64,000 bases of DNA from Zasmidium citrigriseum (GCA_002786025.1 NHNW01000081.1:62001-126000), one strand, 5' to 3'. Shown: positions 21,992-33,835, numbered from the stretch's first letter. The notes: generated by a model from the sequence alone, not told the origin. Numbers and translations are program-made.

Positions 21992-24437
21992 TTACTTTCC
22001 GTGAGTTTTCATCATCCCATTCGCATGTCCATTCATCCCGCCGTGCCCGTTCCCATTCGCATGTCCCTCAATCTCCTTCGCCCCCACGGACCCATGAGCA
22101 TTCATCAATCCCTCCCGCCCCCCCTCATCCCCCTTCTCCCTCTCCACACTCCCCATCCCATCAACCTCCCAAACACTCCTCCCCGCATACCTCTCCCTCG
22201 TAACCGCACCCCGATGCCTCTCCCTCGCCAAAACTTCCTCCCTCCACAACCACCCCAGTCCCAGCATCGTCGTGGGACCCAACACCACACCCGTGATGAC
22301 GCTGACGGAGAGGATGGTGAACCAGTTCCTTCGGATCATACCCGCGGCTTTGAGGTCCGTGAATAGGAGGAGGAGCCAGAGGGTTGTTGACATGAGGAGG
22401 GAGAGGTGTCGTGGGCGGAGGGGTAGGCCGGGGTCAAGGAGGTAGGCGATCGTTGACAGGCTCGTAAGGACGTAGATCGTCCTCCGTATAGCCGGGAGAT
22501 CCTTCTCCAGCTCAAACATCGCATCATGATAAATATCCGTCGTGCTTACGCCCATTTTCACAAATCCCCACTGCAATAAACCCACAAACACAGGAGCAAG
22601 GAGAAGATTCCACCATCCCCCCTCCCTCCCCCTCAACGCCAGCGGCACCAAAGTATGCAACAACATCATAGGCAACACACTCCTCGTATAAGCAACATTC
22701 GTCAACCGCATATCCCTCGGCGCAAACTTCTCAATCGGACTCCCGATATAATGCAGCGCATAGAATATCGGCGCCACGAGGCCCGGGCCATAGACGTTTG
22801 ATAGAGAAGCGAAGAACACGGCGAGTTGAGTGAGCGTGAGAGCGTTGGCACGGCGGTGGGATTCGATGAGCCAGATGGCGTAGATTAGGGCGGTTGTGAG
22901 TTGGAGGGTGATGGATTGCAGCCAGGAGGGGTCTGGGACGCTGGAGGGTTGGAGGAGGGTTGTGAAAGGCTCGATCAAGGAGGTCCGTTCGGGGGAGTGA
23001 AAGGCCTTGTAGGCCATCGCTAGGAGAGGAAGGGCGAAGAGGATCCGGATGAGGGTGCTTTCTTTCTGACCGGTTCCTTGTTTCGGGTTGAAGAGTGCCG
23101 TGCCTTGGAAACTCCTCTCTGGCAGGGGAAGGTACTCCAGCACTTCGGCTCCAATGAGGGACTCGGTGTAGAGCGATGAGATATAATCCGCCGCATTAGG
23201 AAGAACACAAAACACGGTGACGATATCCCCAAACGTCTCCAATCCTTGCATCCGACAGAACTTTGCAGCGGCTTTCGTCGTGGCTTCGATGCGAGCTTTG
23301 CGTTTGGCTTTCCAGGCTGCGAAGGCTATTCGGATGTCTTTAGATGATATGGGGCCTGGAGAGGATTCTTGAAGACGTTTGAGCTCATTCGCCATAGCAG
23401 CAACAGATTCAATCGCAGCATTCCCACCAGACCCTTGATTCGCAGTCATTTTATGCGCATTATCCCCAATCGTAGCAATACGCCCCCAATACCAATTCTC
23501 GAAGAGGGCTTCTTCCATGGCCACGAGGGTGTAGGTGATCCGGTTATCCCAAAGGTCTCTCAGCTTGTACTTATCATGCCACGGCCGCCAGCCTTCCTTC
23601 TTAGCCAGATCCTCCGCATCTTTGGGCGTGTAGCGAGGAAAAGACTCGCTGTGAAAGAAGACAGGTTTCGCCAATCGCTCAAAGTAGAACCAGTAGATGC
23701 GGCCGTCTTTGCCAGTGACCACAAGCATCGAATGCCCTCGGTCGTACAAATTATCGACGTCGCCTTCTTCGAGACCAGGGAGCGGATTGCTGATTCCGAA
23801 GAGGCAGATGTACTCCGCCGTCATCTTCTCCCTCTCCTTTTGGCTGAAGTAATCTGGTTCGGTCTCTGCTGCGATCCGCCACCTAGACACAGAAGTCAGC
23901 CAATACTTCCCGATCGATGGTATACGTATAGACTTACATCTCACTCCGAACTTTACTTCCAACTCCATCACACCCCACAACAATATCCCCCTCAAACACA
24001 CTGCCATCCTCACAGTGCACTTTGACACCCTCCTCACCATGCTCAATCCTCTCCATCCTCTTATCAAGCAACAACCTCTCCTTCCCCTCAATGGAATTAT
24101 ACAACGCCCTTAGCACAAGTTGTCGATCCAGGAAACAAATCCCATACCCAAACCTCCGTTCCAGCAGCGGGAAATTCTTATCCGGCGGCACAATCAAGCT
24201 CCCATCAGCTCGACGATGTCGTCCAACTTTTATGGACTTGGTGGCGTCGAGGATCTCTTGCCCGGCGCCGATTTGGTCGTAGATGCGCATACCAGCGGGG
24301 CCTATGCCGATGGAGGCCCCGACTTGCGGGTCGAAGAGGCAGCGTGCTTCGAGGAGGGTGTAGGGGATGGAGGCTTTTTCCAGGGCGCCGGCGAGGGTTA
24401 GGCCGGCTATGCCGCCACCTACTATTATTACTTTCAT
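21992..24437 (-). CDS. FAD-dependent monooxygenase fused to a multi-span membrane domain (PaxM-like)
   Basis: Two exons: 24437-23938 and 23882-21992 (phase 2), giving about 796 residues. The in-frame extension to 24494 begins with TTG, so MKVIIVGGGIAGLTLAGAL with its GxGxxG FAD motif is taken as the N-terminus. Further group-A flavin monooxygenase blocks are LVLRALYNSI, GDIVVGCDGVGSKVR and GRIATIGDNAHKM (the GD motif, about residue 290). From about residue 440 the chain continues with a second half of at least six or seven hydrophobic helices (for example LFALPLLAMAYKAF, LTTALIYAIWLIE, ILSVSVITGVVLG) and ends in a low-complexity tail (NGNGHGGMNGHANG). FMOs of this group often epoxidise prenyl chains in meroterpenoid pathways. 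No terpene cyclase or prenyltransferase neighbour is present, so the substrate is open. Confidence 0.88.
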
Positions 24438-25586
24438 CTTGTTGTGGTAGCCGAAGGGTGAAATTTGTGGGGATGAGGGAGGAAGTGTGGTCAAGAATTG
24501 GACGTTCCTTCCTCATAAGAAATTCGATATCCAAGCAAGCCTGCCGTGGTCATCTCCAGAGCATCTACCACGCTAGAGCACAAAAGCGGTGCCATGCTCT
24601 CACCCGGTTCGCTTGGTCGTATCGCCAGTAGAAGAGCTAGGGTCCTGTCCATGTGGTTGGGCCTGACGGATCCTTCGAGCTGAAGTGCCAAATTCCTACG
24701 CGAGATACATAAGTCAGATCAGCGCTACCACTCGCGATTCGATATCTTCTCGAACTCGCTTGCTTTCCATCTCCTCGTCTAGTGCCCTTGGTTCCACAAG
24801 TCCAGTCCCCTTCCCAACATTCAAGTGCACAGAAGCATGCATCTATCCAGTGTCAGGATCGAAGTAGCACAAAGAGGGGCGCTGAGACGATTGTCGACTG
24901 TCAGACCTCCTCTCCATCTGACTGCAGAGCTACCGCGGCTCGTCAAACGTATATCCCGCAGAAAATGGGTAGGAAAAGCCAAGCAATATCGAAGCGATGT
25001 CCCACGAAAAGACAGCGATTGGACCGCATGATGTCGTACAACAAAATCCTTCGCAGCCGCGTCAGCGAAGAGCAGGAGCTCGAGGTCCCGTGAGCGTATT
25101 CGTTTAACATCGCTTGGCCTGACAAGTTTCTCGCGATTCGAAAGCTCCATCGAGGAGGCGTTACTGTTCCGTTCACCTCGTGGGCTGCCGTTGACTCTGG
25201 GCATAGCCAGTTCGAAGCCGAAAGCACATCGCTTCCAAACCTGCGAATCCATCAGCTGAGTCATTCAAAGCGAGTATATATCCTTGCCTTCGTGATCCTG
25301 ATGAATGCAGATCAGATAGGGCGAAAAGAGCCTACCACACGCCTAGCGGTGCTGACGAGATCGGAGTATAGTGCTATTGTTCCTATCAAGCTTCAGTAAG
25401 CATCTTGTTGTTCGTGCAGGCCTGATCATCCGTCTTTTGGGAGGCCTGAAATGTTGAGAACGGTGCTGCGTCCCACGCTTCAACACACTGAATCAAGCCA
25501 AGAGGTGTTGCTCAATGTATGTATCGTCTGTACAGTGTGTCCACGTTCCTCTAATCTGGCGAGGTGAGTCTTCTAGTCGTCTTGTT
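24438..25586. other. Intergenic, no gene supported
   Basis: Short overlapping frames on both strands show no domain or spliceable continuation. It separates two minus-strand genes and probably holds the monooxygenase promoter and the UbiB-family terminator. Confidence 0.5.
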
Positions 25587-27724
25587 CTATCCATCGAAAA
25601 CACCATGCTGTAATTCCACGCCCATGCTATCAAACAATGTCAGCAACTCATCAACCCCGTGGTCTCTAATAGGCAAAGTACTCACCTCTCAGCCATCTTC
25701 TTCATATTAGCCTCAATATCATCATCCATCCCCTTCCCAACCCCCACAACCTGCCTCAACTTACTCCAATAAAACACCAAGTCCGTACTCAAAAGCACAA
25801 CCCTAAACAGCAAATGCCTCAAGTACTCCTTCCACTGCTCTTTCAGACCCGCACTCCGATCCTCAGCCAACGCACGACTCGCCCAATATCCCGTAATCTT
25901 CACGCGGTTGACAGGACTTCCCAGGAACTGGTTGTTCCCTTGTACGATACGAAGATTGCGGCCGATGAATATCAGCTCTTGCGGGAATTTGTCTTGGTTT
26001 GCGAGGACTTCTCGGATGGATTTGCGCATGTGTTGTTGCATCTCAAACTGTCGTTCGCGCTGTTCCTTTTTCGACATTTTGCGGATCTCGTTCATGACTT
26101 TGTGGTCGCCGCCTTCGTAGGGGCGCATTAGGGTTGCTGAGGCGAACATGTCCGGGGCGTTGATGCCCCATTCATCACGGGTGATGCGGGCGATGGTGGC
26201 GTTGTCGAAGGTCATGAGGGAGCGCCAGAAGAGGGCGTATTCCTTGCGAAACTTGGGTGACATTTGGATGTAGAGACCGTGGTCGATCAACACGAGCTCG
26301 GCTTTTCCATTCGGTTTCCTCCGGATGAAGATGTTGCCAGGGTGTGGATCGCAATGGACGAGACCCCAGAGGAACATTTGCGCGGAGAAGAGGTCGACCA
26401 TTGTCTGCATTATGGGCTTAAAGGAGAGGCCTAGGCCACCCTTTTTGTTGGGGCCGCGCCAGTCGTCGCGAGTGGGTTTGAGCTTCTCGTTCAGGGGGTC
26501 GTTTGAGGGGACAGCAGACTTGATTGATGGTGGGGGCGGTTCGAGGCGTGCTCCTCCTGCTCCTGGTGAGCCTTTTCGCCAACCGCCGTACCAGCTGCTT
26601 TCGACGCCTTCTTTGTCCCAGAGGCGGATGCCCTCGATCCATTCGGCGGTCATAACTCTTTTGCTAGTCAGCTCGGGGTATACTTCCGGGATATAGACTC
26701 GGTCTTTCAGTCTCGACTCTCCCTGGATGAGTTTCCTCATATTCCTCGAGTTCTCTGCTTCCAATTCGAAGTTTGTCTCCGCCAAAAGCCTCTCGCAGAC
26801 ATACGGCACAAGGTGATATAATGGCAGATCGAACCACCAAGAGTATATCCTGCTGACGACCCTGAATGCCCACAAATCCCATCCAACTTGATTGGCAATC
26901 TCCTTCTTCTGGACTTTGACCGCAACTTCCCTCCCATCCGCAAGTCTCGCCCAATGTACCTGAGCCACACTGGCACTCGCCCTGGCAGTCCTCTCCATCA
27001 CGCCTTTATCCGCATCTCCCGCAAAGCTCACACCAAACACCTCTTCCACACTCCTCCCTCCGAAATCCTCTCGTATGACTCTCTCAACCTCTTTCCACTC
27101 ATTCTGCGGCGCATCATCAAACATCCTCGAGAACATCTTCTGAAACTCCGGCGGCAGAATCGCGCTCTGCATTGCAATAGCCTGTCCGATCTTCAAATAC
27201 AACCCTCCATTGGCCCTCAGCAAATCAAAGACTCTCTGCGCGCTGCGAGCGTGCAGGTCTGCGACGCTGTCCCCGATCCATGGGTCTGGTCGGAAGTTGA
27301 GCTTGTAGTCCACCGCTGTGAGGAGGCCGGTGTAGAATGTTCGGACGCTACGTGTAAGGCAGGAGTCGTAGAATTGGGTGTCGAGAGCGTAGATTACGCC
27401 TGTGGCTATGGCGAGGCGGATTAGACGGCGGAGCCATTTGCGGGTTCGGGAGTAGGTCTTTGCTTTGGTGGGCTTGCCGAGGGCGGATGGGGAGGGCGGT
27501 TTTGCTTGCTCGAAAGGGGAGGTCGCGTAGTGGCGTATTCTGAGAGCATCGCTTCTCAAATCTGTCTGTGATTTGGTATAGGTGAGACTGTTATACGGTC
27601 TCTGCCATCTTATCGTCCGCGTCGAGTACCATCGGATTGTCGAGAGGTCTGCTCCGATAGCAAATGGAGATCTGAGGGTCCTGCTTGCGCATCGCCAGCA
27701 TATTGGCGAGACGTTGCGGAGCAT
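25587..27724 (-). CDS. Mitochondrial UbiB/ABC1-family atypical kinase (Mcp2/Cqd2, ADCK1-like)
   Basis: Exon 1 runs 27724-25686; a GTGAGT...TGCTGAC...TAG intron (25685-25627) then leads to a short last exon ending at 25587, giving 692 residues. If the intron is retained, translation stops at 25682 after 680 residues. The N-terminus is Arg/Ser-rich without acids, typical of a mitochondrial presequence, followed by a membrane helix near residue 100. The family signatures are the KxGQ motif (GGLYLKIGQAIAMQS), the Ala-rich loop ASASVAQVH in place of the usual P-loop, the ion-pair Lys in VAVKVQ, the catalytic block VHCDPHPGN and LIDHGLY in the DFG position. The yeast homologs act in mitochondrial coenzyme Q and lipid homeostasis. 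An insertion of about 60 residues with Pro and Gly lies between WIEGIRLW and LGLSFKPIMQ. Confidence 0.93.
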
Positions 27725-28434
27725 GCCTCGTCAATATTCGCTGGGTGCAGCGGTGAGGAAGGGGAAGAGCAAAGAGCACACGACCCAGATGAAGATGTAG
27801 TTCGAATGGTGACGGCATTCAGCCTCGGAAGGTCCGTGGAGTCCGTGCTTCTGCTAGTGCCGATCTGGCAAGGCTGGAGCGACCTCACCTCCTCGTCTCG
27901 CTCTTCCTCGATTGCAAAATACAACGAAGTCCTACTTTTGGGGCTGAATGCCAGCGCGTTCAATCTCGGAATGCCCGCGTGCTATGATGGAGCTCAATGG
28001 TGATGTCTCCATGCCCTACCTTGAGAGCTGCCTGTACTTGGCTGTCAAGGAAGACAGATGGCGCGAAAGGTCCGTGTTCGAAGACAGATATGGAGTTTAA
28101 TGATCTTAGACAAGAGTCTTCTACCCATACGAAGCATATGGCATACTGAGAGCGAGTATGGCACTTCGACGTGGATAGACTTCACTGTCAATCTTAGCTG
28201 AAGACAGCGATCCCTTCACAGACCAGGGGCAATGGCTTCGCGCAATCTCTTTTGGTCATACGCGATGGCTCCCTCTCTACTGTCTCCAAACTCCAAGACA
28301 CAGTTTCGATACCGGCATCATCTGTATTACTGACAACATTACGCCCAAGTACGGTCAGCAGCCACCATGAGTCGATCAGTGAACAGCGAGCCTAACCACC
28401 CAGCTTCACGCGATACCCTACTAACATTGAGGCA
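27725..28434. other. Intergenic, no gene supported
   Basis: A minus-strand leader for the UbiB-family gene is likely next to 27725. Further right the frames are short and unrelated to known domains. Confidence 0.45.
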
Positions 28435-28618
28435 GATTCAATTTTCAGTCTCGTTGACTCCTTGAGCAAGCTCCGCACAGCTATTGATAGCCTTGTCGCC
28501 CTTCCTGATGATCCTCCTCCGCTCTACGTCGACCTCGAGGGGAATCAACTCTCCCGCAATGGAACCTTGTCGCTATTGACGATGCTTGTCGAGCCGACAA
28601 AGCACGTTTACATCTGAG
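28435..28618 (+). pseudogene. Remnant of a 3'-5' exonuclease (DEDD-type) domain protein
   Basis: One frame reads DSLVALPDDPPPLYVDLEGNQ then LSRNGTLSLLTMLV and VYI before a TGA. This matches the first exonuclease motif of the Egl/Mut7-like family (hydrophobic-D-x-E followed by a conserved glycine and a strand). A CTAAC-branch/GCAG acceptor sits directly upstream at about 28420-28435, but no compatible upstream exon was found. Downstream to about 28860, coding-like pieces continue in other frames (for instance YDGWLRPRGHVETP), separated by stops. It is therefore a decayed copy rather than a working gene. Identification rests on one motif and is moderate. Confidence 0.42.
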
Positions 28619-29178
28619 CCTTGGAGTCGATGCTGAAGGTGATGAATAGGGCCGAACTTGATAAGTTCGAGAGGTCAAGAAGGATTACTTCGATCAAAGT
28701 AGACTGGAACCGACGTTCTAAAAGTATACCAGGATTTGGCCAACTCCTGAAGCCGTATATGAAGTTTAGATCAAGATGGCAAGCTACTTGACCCACCGCT
28801 GGATAGACCGCGATCCATACGACGGGTGGCTTCGCCCAAGAGGTCATGTTGAGACGCCGCGGCTACAGATGTGTCTGATAGGTCCAGCTTTGCAGCATCA
28901 GCTTCAAGACACGGCAGGCTGCAGAAGCCCAGCGTTTCCATGCTAATTTCGCCCGTCGCGCGGCTCAGCAGCAGTCTCGCAAAATGCGGCGAATCCCAGC
29001 CTATTGAGTTGATATCCCAGGGTCCAGTTCAGCCACCCAAGCAAAGAGCACACCCTCGTCCAGAACATGTCAGCGTCCGAGACAACGATTCAGCCGCAAA
29101 TTGGAAAAGGAGACGTACCCGACATCCACCAGCCTCATTCACGTCGAAGAGGCGCATGATATCGTTGAAAGGGCTGGT

Positions 29179-31868
29179 CTAAACTTTACTACTTGCATCA
29201 CTTGGATCGATGCTCGATGTCGGTCTAGCTCTTCTTCGATTTGGGGTGTCTGGGCTATCGGGACCGGCAGCGAGCGCTATAGATGGCGGTTTTGAGTCGT
29301 CGAGTGATGATGTTCCTCGCTTTGAGAAGCTAGGGCCAGCGCTGAGTTCTCCTGGTGGCGGCCTTGAGTCGTCGAATGATGATGTCGCTCCTTCTGGGAA
29401 ACCAGGGCCAGCGTTGAGTCGCCCTGCCGACTGGATTGAACCATTGAGTGATGTTCTCGATGGCGCTTTGAGGTCGGAACCAGTATTGCCTTCTCTTGAC
29501 GGTTGAGTTGATCCATTGAGTGGCGATGCATCTCGTTTTGAAAAGCTAGGACCAGCGTTGAGTCCTTTTGACGGCCGACTTGAACCATCGAGTGAAGAGC
29601 TTGGATATCTTGTGATCTCGGGACCGGCATTGAGTCCCGTCAGCGACACTCTCGAAGCAGGGTTACTAGCCACGCTTTCCCGGCCAGCATCGCTCTTCTC
29701 GTTATTCTGCTTGGTCTCAGTCATATTGACTTCGCTCTTGTTGGATTCCTTGGATGGTGTTGCGGAGCGGACTGTCGAATTGTCCTTCGCCTTTCTCGAG
29801 CGACCCCACGTGTTGCCGCCAGTCCATTGGAAGGAGTCTTGCAAATAGTCCGTCATACCAAAGACCTTCAAGATTCCCCATACGGCGGCCATTGTCACGA
29901 TCAAAGTCAAGACTTCGACGCCAGCTATGAATGCTGTCAGCAATATCCATCACCTAGAGCAAGTGGTCAACAAACCAAATGTGCCTCCAATATAGTCGCT
30001 CCTGTAGACCACCTCATTTGTATTGTCTTCCAGCGGCTCCTGATATTTCTGCAGCCCGTCGATCGGCAAGGCCCAAAGACTCGTGAGAAACGCCAGCGGA
30101 GTATAAATGATCGTGACAATGGCGAAGCCCAGTGCTGCAACACCGATGATGATACTGCTGCGGGTGTCTTCAACGGCCGCGTGCGCTCGTTTCATGTTCA
30201 ACATGCTGTCCATGGTCTGCTGAATGCGTTCAGCGTCGCTGCTGATCTTATCCACCCGTGCAAGGTACTGCTGTAGACGTCGTCTGCCGGCTTGTATCTT
30301 GTACCAGTCGAGGCCCTCAGCGACCTTCTGCTTTTGATCTTCAAAATCGGCTCCTCGTATCGATTCATGGTCATGATGCTTGGCATATCTTGGTGAAACG
30401 TCTTCGTGATACTTGTCAAGCACGTCCTGTTGTTGCAAGAGCACGGATTTGATCATGACAAGCTCGTCTCGGATGTCCGCGATGCCATGGACAACGTCAC
30501 TCTCTGTCTGTTTGTCCATCCTTTCAAAGGAGCGCTTCTGCGCTCTCGTGTACTTGGTAGCAGATGTCAGAATTGAGACCACTGCCCTCTCATACATGTC
30601 AAGCGGCGCCAGAAAAGTGGATTTCCCGTTTTCAGACTTCCAACCAAAGCTTTCGATGTGCTGGACCATGGCTAAGCCCATCTGCAGGTCTAATGAGCGG
30701 CTTTGGCCCGGATCTGCTACGCAGACATTCTTGCGCTGTGATCCGTCGACTGGTCCTTTGATCCGGTGAAAAACGTCATGGCGTGACTGTCCCTCCGAAC
30801 ATTGGCCTGCTGTGATCAAAAAGCTTCCAAAGTTGAACATCCAGAGGCTCGATATCATCAGAACAGGGGAGCCCGGATCTCGATCGTTGTTTGCGGTGCG
30901 TTGACCACAATGCTCTCGTTCGTACTGTTTCGTAACAGTCTGGTCAGCATTTCTCTCCTTCAGCACCTCCGTATCTAGTCCGGGATAATAGGCTTCGTCA
31001 AGTGTGCGCGGGAATTGAAGCCAAACCTGATCCACCAACTTGCGAGCCTCTTCCCTCCTCCGCGCCATGTCTGAGTCCACGTCACCGAGAAAGAAGCGGT
31101 CTGGGTCCGTTGCACGAGATCGAACATATGCCTCGCAATCCTCTCTTTCCTTTTGCTCCTCCGGCGTTTCCTGCGATAAAGCCTCGCGGAGTTGTTTTCG
31201 TACCCAGTCTCTTGCTGTAATATCTTCAATGGTGTTCAAAGTCAAGCAAGGGAACTATACATAGTCAGCAGTCTTTCTACATAATGGAATGTCACATGAT
31301 ACCCACCACCACCACAGTGTCCCCATCCCTGATGTCATACACTGGCTCTCGATAAACAAGATCGGAACCTGCAGGTACAATACTTGATTCCCATAGAGCC
31401 CGAGCCACACAAGGACTCCAACGAAGAAGGGACCTGTCTGGTCGCGGTGCAGCGCTGGCAACAGCCTGTATGCTCACGAGTCAGAGAATCTGCGGCGAGA
31501 GGCTTTCCCTGATACTTACCAGAACGGCAGGGCCCTATACATTGTCAGCTGCGATAATTTCACCAGAGCAGGTCACAAACGCTGGCGAAGGGCACGTGGA
31601 CCCAGTAATTTCCGGTCTGGGAGGAACCATTTCCTGTCAAACCATGTTCGACGGATTCAAATGGCCGGAAGATCGAATCGCCACGCTCCTCCAAGCTTTC
31701 AATGTCCACTACTCTCAAGTCGTGATCCCAACCTTTCAGCCCTAGCACTGATAGATACTGCAACGAAGTGACCGTTTCACATTCCTCGAAATCGCCGCGT
31801 AAAGCGCCGTTGGCGATTTTTTTGAGGATCTCATAAGACCGCTTCTCGAGATGTTCAAAGCCACCCAT
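29179..31868 (-). CDS. CorA-like membrane protein with N-terminal and repeat-rich C-terminal extensions
   Basis: Five exons: 31868-31564, a 15-nt microexon 31534-31520, 31465-31303, 31254-29976 and 29933-29179. Phases 2, 2, 0 and 1 all agree, giving about 838 residues. Each intron has a GT donor and AG acceptor, most with a CTGAC-like branch. Landmarks of the fungal CorA-like group are FPRTLDEAYYPGL, DQTVTKQYEREHCG and a stretch of helices (DIRDELVMIKSVLLQQQDVL). Near the end are two hydrophobic helices (IIIGVAALGFAIVTIIYTPL and, after exon 5 starts, GVEVLTLIVTMAAVWGIL). The canonical GMN motif of true CorA channels is not visible. The cytosolic tail holds about six imperfect copies of a 24-residue Asn/Gly/Pro/Ser motif. 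Transport of magnesium is not established for this group. Confidence 0.78.
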
Positions 31869-31949
31869 CGATTATGCACCTGCTCTTGGATCGTTACGAT
31901 AGAACGGTCTCGACTCTTGCCTGGAAGCGTGGGTCGGCGAGCTTTGCGA

Positions 31950-32500
31950 AAACAAAGCATCAACGACTGGAAGGGGATAAGTTTGGAGGTCCTTTGCTAT
32001 AGATGAGCTAATGGCAGTCGCAGGTCCTGCAGTTCCAGCTGAAAGACACATCGACGGGGCTGGTGCTATTTCTCGTCGCGAACAGCTTGGCAATGATCTG
32101 TTCCCCTGCTTAGCATGTATTAGCTTCCGAATCACTTTGCTTACTTGTATATGCTGATGATCTCATACCCTTTCGAATACAAGCCAGTGAGCCTTGCAAG
32201 AGTCAGATATCAACGACTGCAAGAGGCCAGATTTCGAAGCCCTCTGTATCGATGAGCTGATGGCAAGTCTCTCGTAAAGCACTGTCTGTGTAAGAAAAAT
32301 GATACACGGCAAGCCAAACGGTCCGCCTATGTCTGTCCTGCCAAGTGCGTCGTCGAGTTTGACAGGTCCAGCATCGCAGCTGCAGCTTCAGCTGAAAGAC
32401 ACATAGACGAGGTTGCACGAAGCTCGCGCCTCGATGCTATTTTCTCTTCGCGTACAGCTTGGCAGTGGTCTGCCCCCTGTATCGGCTTCCGAACAGTCGG
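31950..32500. repeat. Imperfect tandem duplication, two units of about 250 bp
   Basis: The block near 31950-32130 and the block near 32206-32480 share ordered matches: ATCAACGACTG, GATGAGCT-ATGGCA, CAGCTGAAAGACACAT and GCTATTT-TCTTCGCG, ending at CAGCTTGGCA. The second unit is longer through an inserted stretch around 32285-32350. Neither contains an intact ORF. It lies between two minus-strand genes and may be the eroded remnant of a duplicated gene or element. Confidence 0.55.
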
Positions 32501-32704
32501 CCCGGGCAAATGAACGACCATGTGGACTTACCCGATCGCAGTAACGGAATAGAAAGATACATGCTGCACTCTACTGTTTCTCAAGTTCTTCGAAAATGTT
32601 GCTGCTTGCGCGCTTTCATAGTGGAAGATGCTCTTTTTGTTCATTCTGCTCTACACGAATCAGGTTCCGGAACAAATGGCCGAGGAACAAAACATACTTA
32701 GTAC

Positions 32705-33835
32705 TCAACAGACAACCCTCCGAAACCCTATTGTCCCCTCATCCTCAGCCCAAACCCTCAGCACAGCCTTCCCCAGATTCTCCCCCTTCAACATCCCTAC
32801 AAACGCCTCCGCCGCCCTCTCAATCCCACAAACCTCACTAACAACCCCCTTGACCTCTCCCCCCTGAATCCACATCCCCACCTCCTCTTCAAAGCTCCCC
32901 TCCCACTTCGGCCCAAAATCCTTCATCCCGACCTGAAACCCCCTCATCGTCAAGCCCTTGCTCACCAACTGAAACAAATTCTTCACCCCATACTCCCCCT
33001 CGCTCGTCGACGTGGAAGAAGTGGAATTATACTGACTCACCATTCCACAAACGACAATCCTCCCACCGGATCGCATACACGAGAGCGTGTCTTCAAGAGT
33101 CCTCCCACCGACATTGTCAAAGTAGATATCGATACCTTCGGGAGCAAGGCGTCGCAAGGCGGAGAGAGTCGACTCTTCCTTATAATTGAAGACTCCATCG
33201 AAGCCCAACTCATCGCGTAGGAGGGCGCATTTCTCCGTCGAGCCCGCCGAGCCGATGACTTTGAGACCTCGCAGCTTTGCGACTTGGCCCACGATCTGGC
33301 CTACTGCGCCTGCGGCCGAGGAGACAAAGAGTGTTTCGCCGGGTTGGGGCTGGCCGATTTCGTGGAGGGACGAGTAGCCTGTGAGGCCAGGCATCCCGAG
33401 AGGACCGAGCCAGTAGGCCGGGTGGATGGGAGTATTCGATGGCAGGGTTTTGATCTTTGCGCTTGAGGGAGTGTTGCGTCGAGATTCGATGTCGTTTGAG
33501 GTAAGATAGGAGAATTCCTGGATTGGGAGACTCGTTCGGATCTTGGTCCCCGGAGCGAAGTCTGTTCTGGAGGAGTGGATCACTTCGGCGATGGTGAGGC
33601 TGTGTATGGGCTCATTGAGAGTGTAAGGTTTGCGGTAGTGTTTCGTATCCGGCTCCACGAGCATCAAGCGCATGTAAGGATCGAGGGAGTGGTACAGATT
33701 GCGGAGGACGAGGCCATCCGTGGGAACATCGTCGAGATCGATGGGACGGTCCTCAACCACCAGGTGCTCGCCAGGCACAGGGGGGCCTTTGGGGACGGCT
33801 TTGAAGATCAGGCTGAAATTCCTCGTTGATGGCAT
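32705..33835 (-). CDS. Zinc-independent MDR-family NADP-dependent oxidoreductase
   Basis: A single exon of 376 residues from ATG 33835. The pattern is that of the prostaglandin reductase/double-bond reductase branch of medium-chain dehydrogenases. It has an N-terminal block NLYHSLDPYMRLML, then GMPGLTGYSSLHEIGQPQPGETLFVSSAAGAVG with the AxxGxxG nucleotide motif near residue 175, KVIGSAGS for phosphate recognition, and YFDNVGGRTLEDTL. Cys/His zinc ligands of alcohol dehydrogenases are missing. Such enzymes reduce alpha,beta-unsaturated carbonyls. It lies 0.8 kb from the CorA-like gene, same strand, with the 250-bp duplication between. Confidence 0.94.
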   Translation of the reverse strand: MPSTRNFSLIFKAVPKGPPVPGEHLVVEDRPIDLDDVPTDGLVLRNLYHSLDPYMRLMLVEPDTKHYRKPYTLNEPIHSLTIAEVIHSSRTDFAPGTKIRTSLPIQEFSYLTSNDIESRRNTPSSAKIKTLPSNTPIHPAYWLGPLGMPGLTGYSSLHEIGQPQPGETLFVSSAAGAVGQIVGQVAKLRGLKVIGSAGSTEKCALLRDELGFDGVFNYKEESTLSALRRLAPEGIDIYFDNVGGRTLEDTLSCMRSGGRIVVCGMVSQYNSTSSTSTSEGEYGVKNLFQLVSKGLTMRGFQVGMKDFGPKWEGSFEEEVGMWIQGGEVKGVVSEVCGIERAAEAFVGMLKGENLGKAVLRVWAEDEGTIGFRRVVC

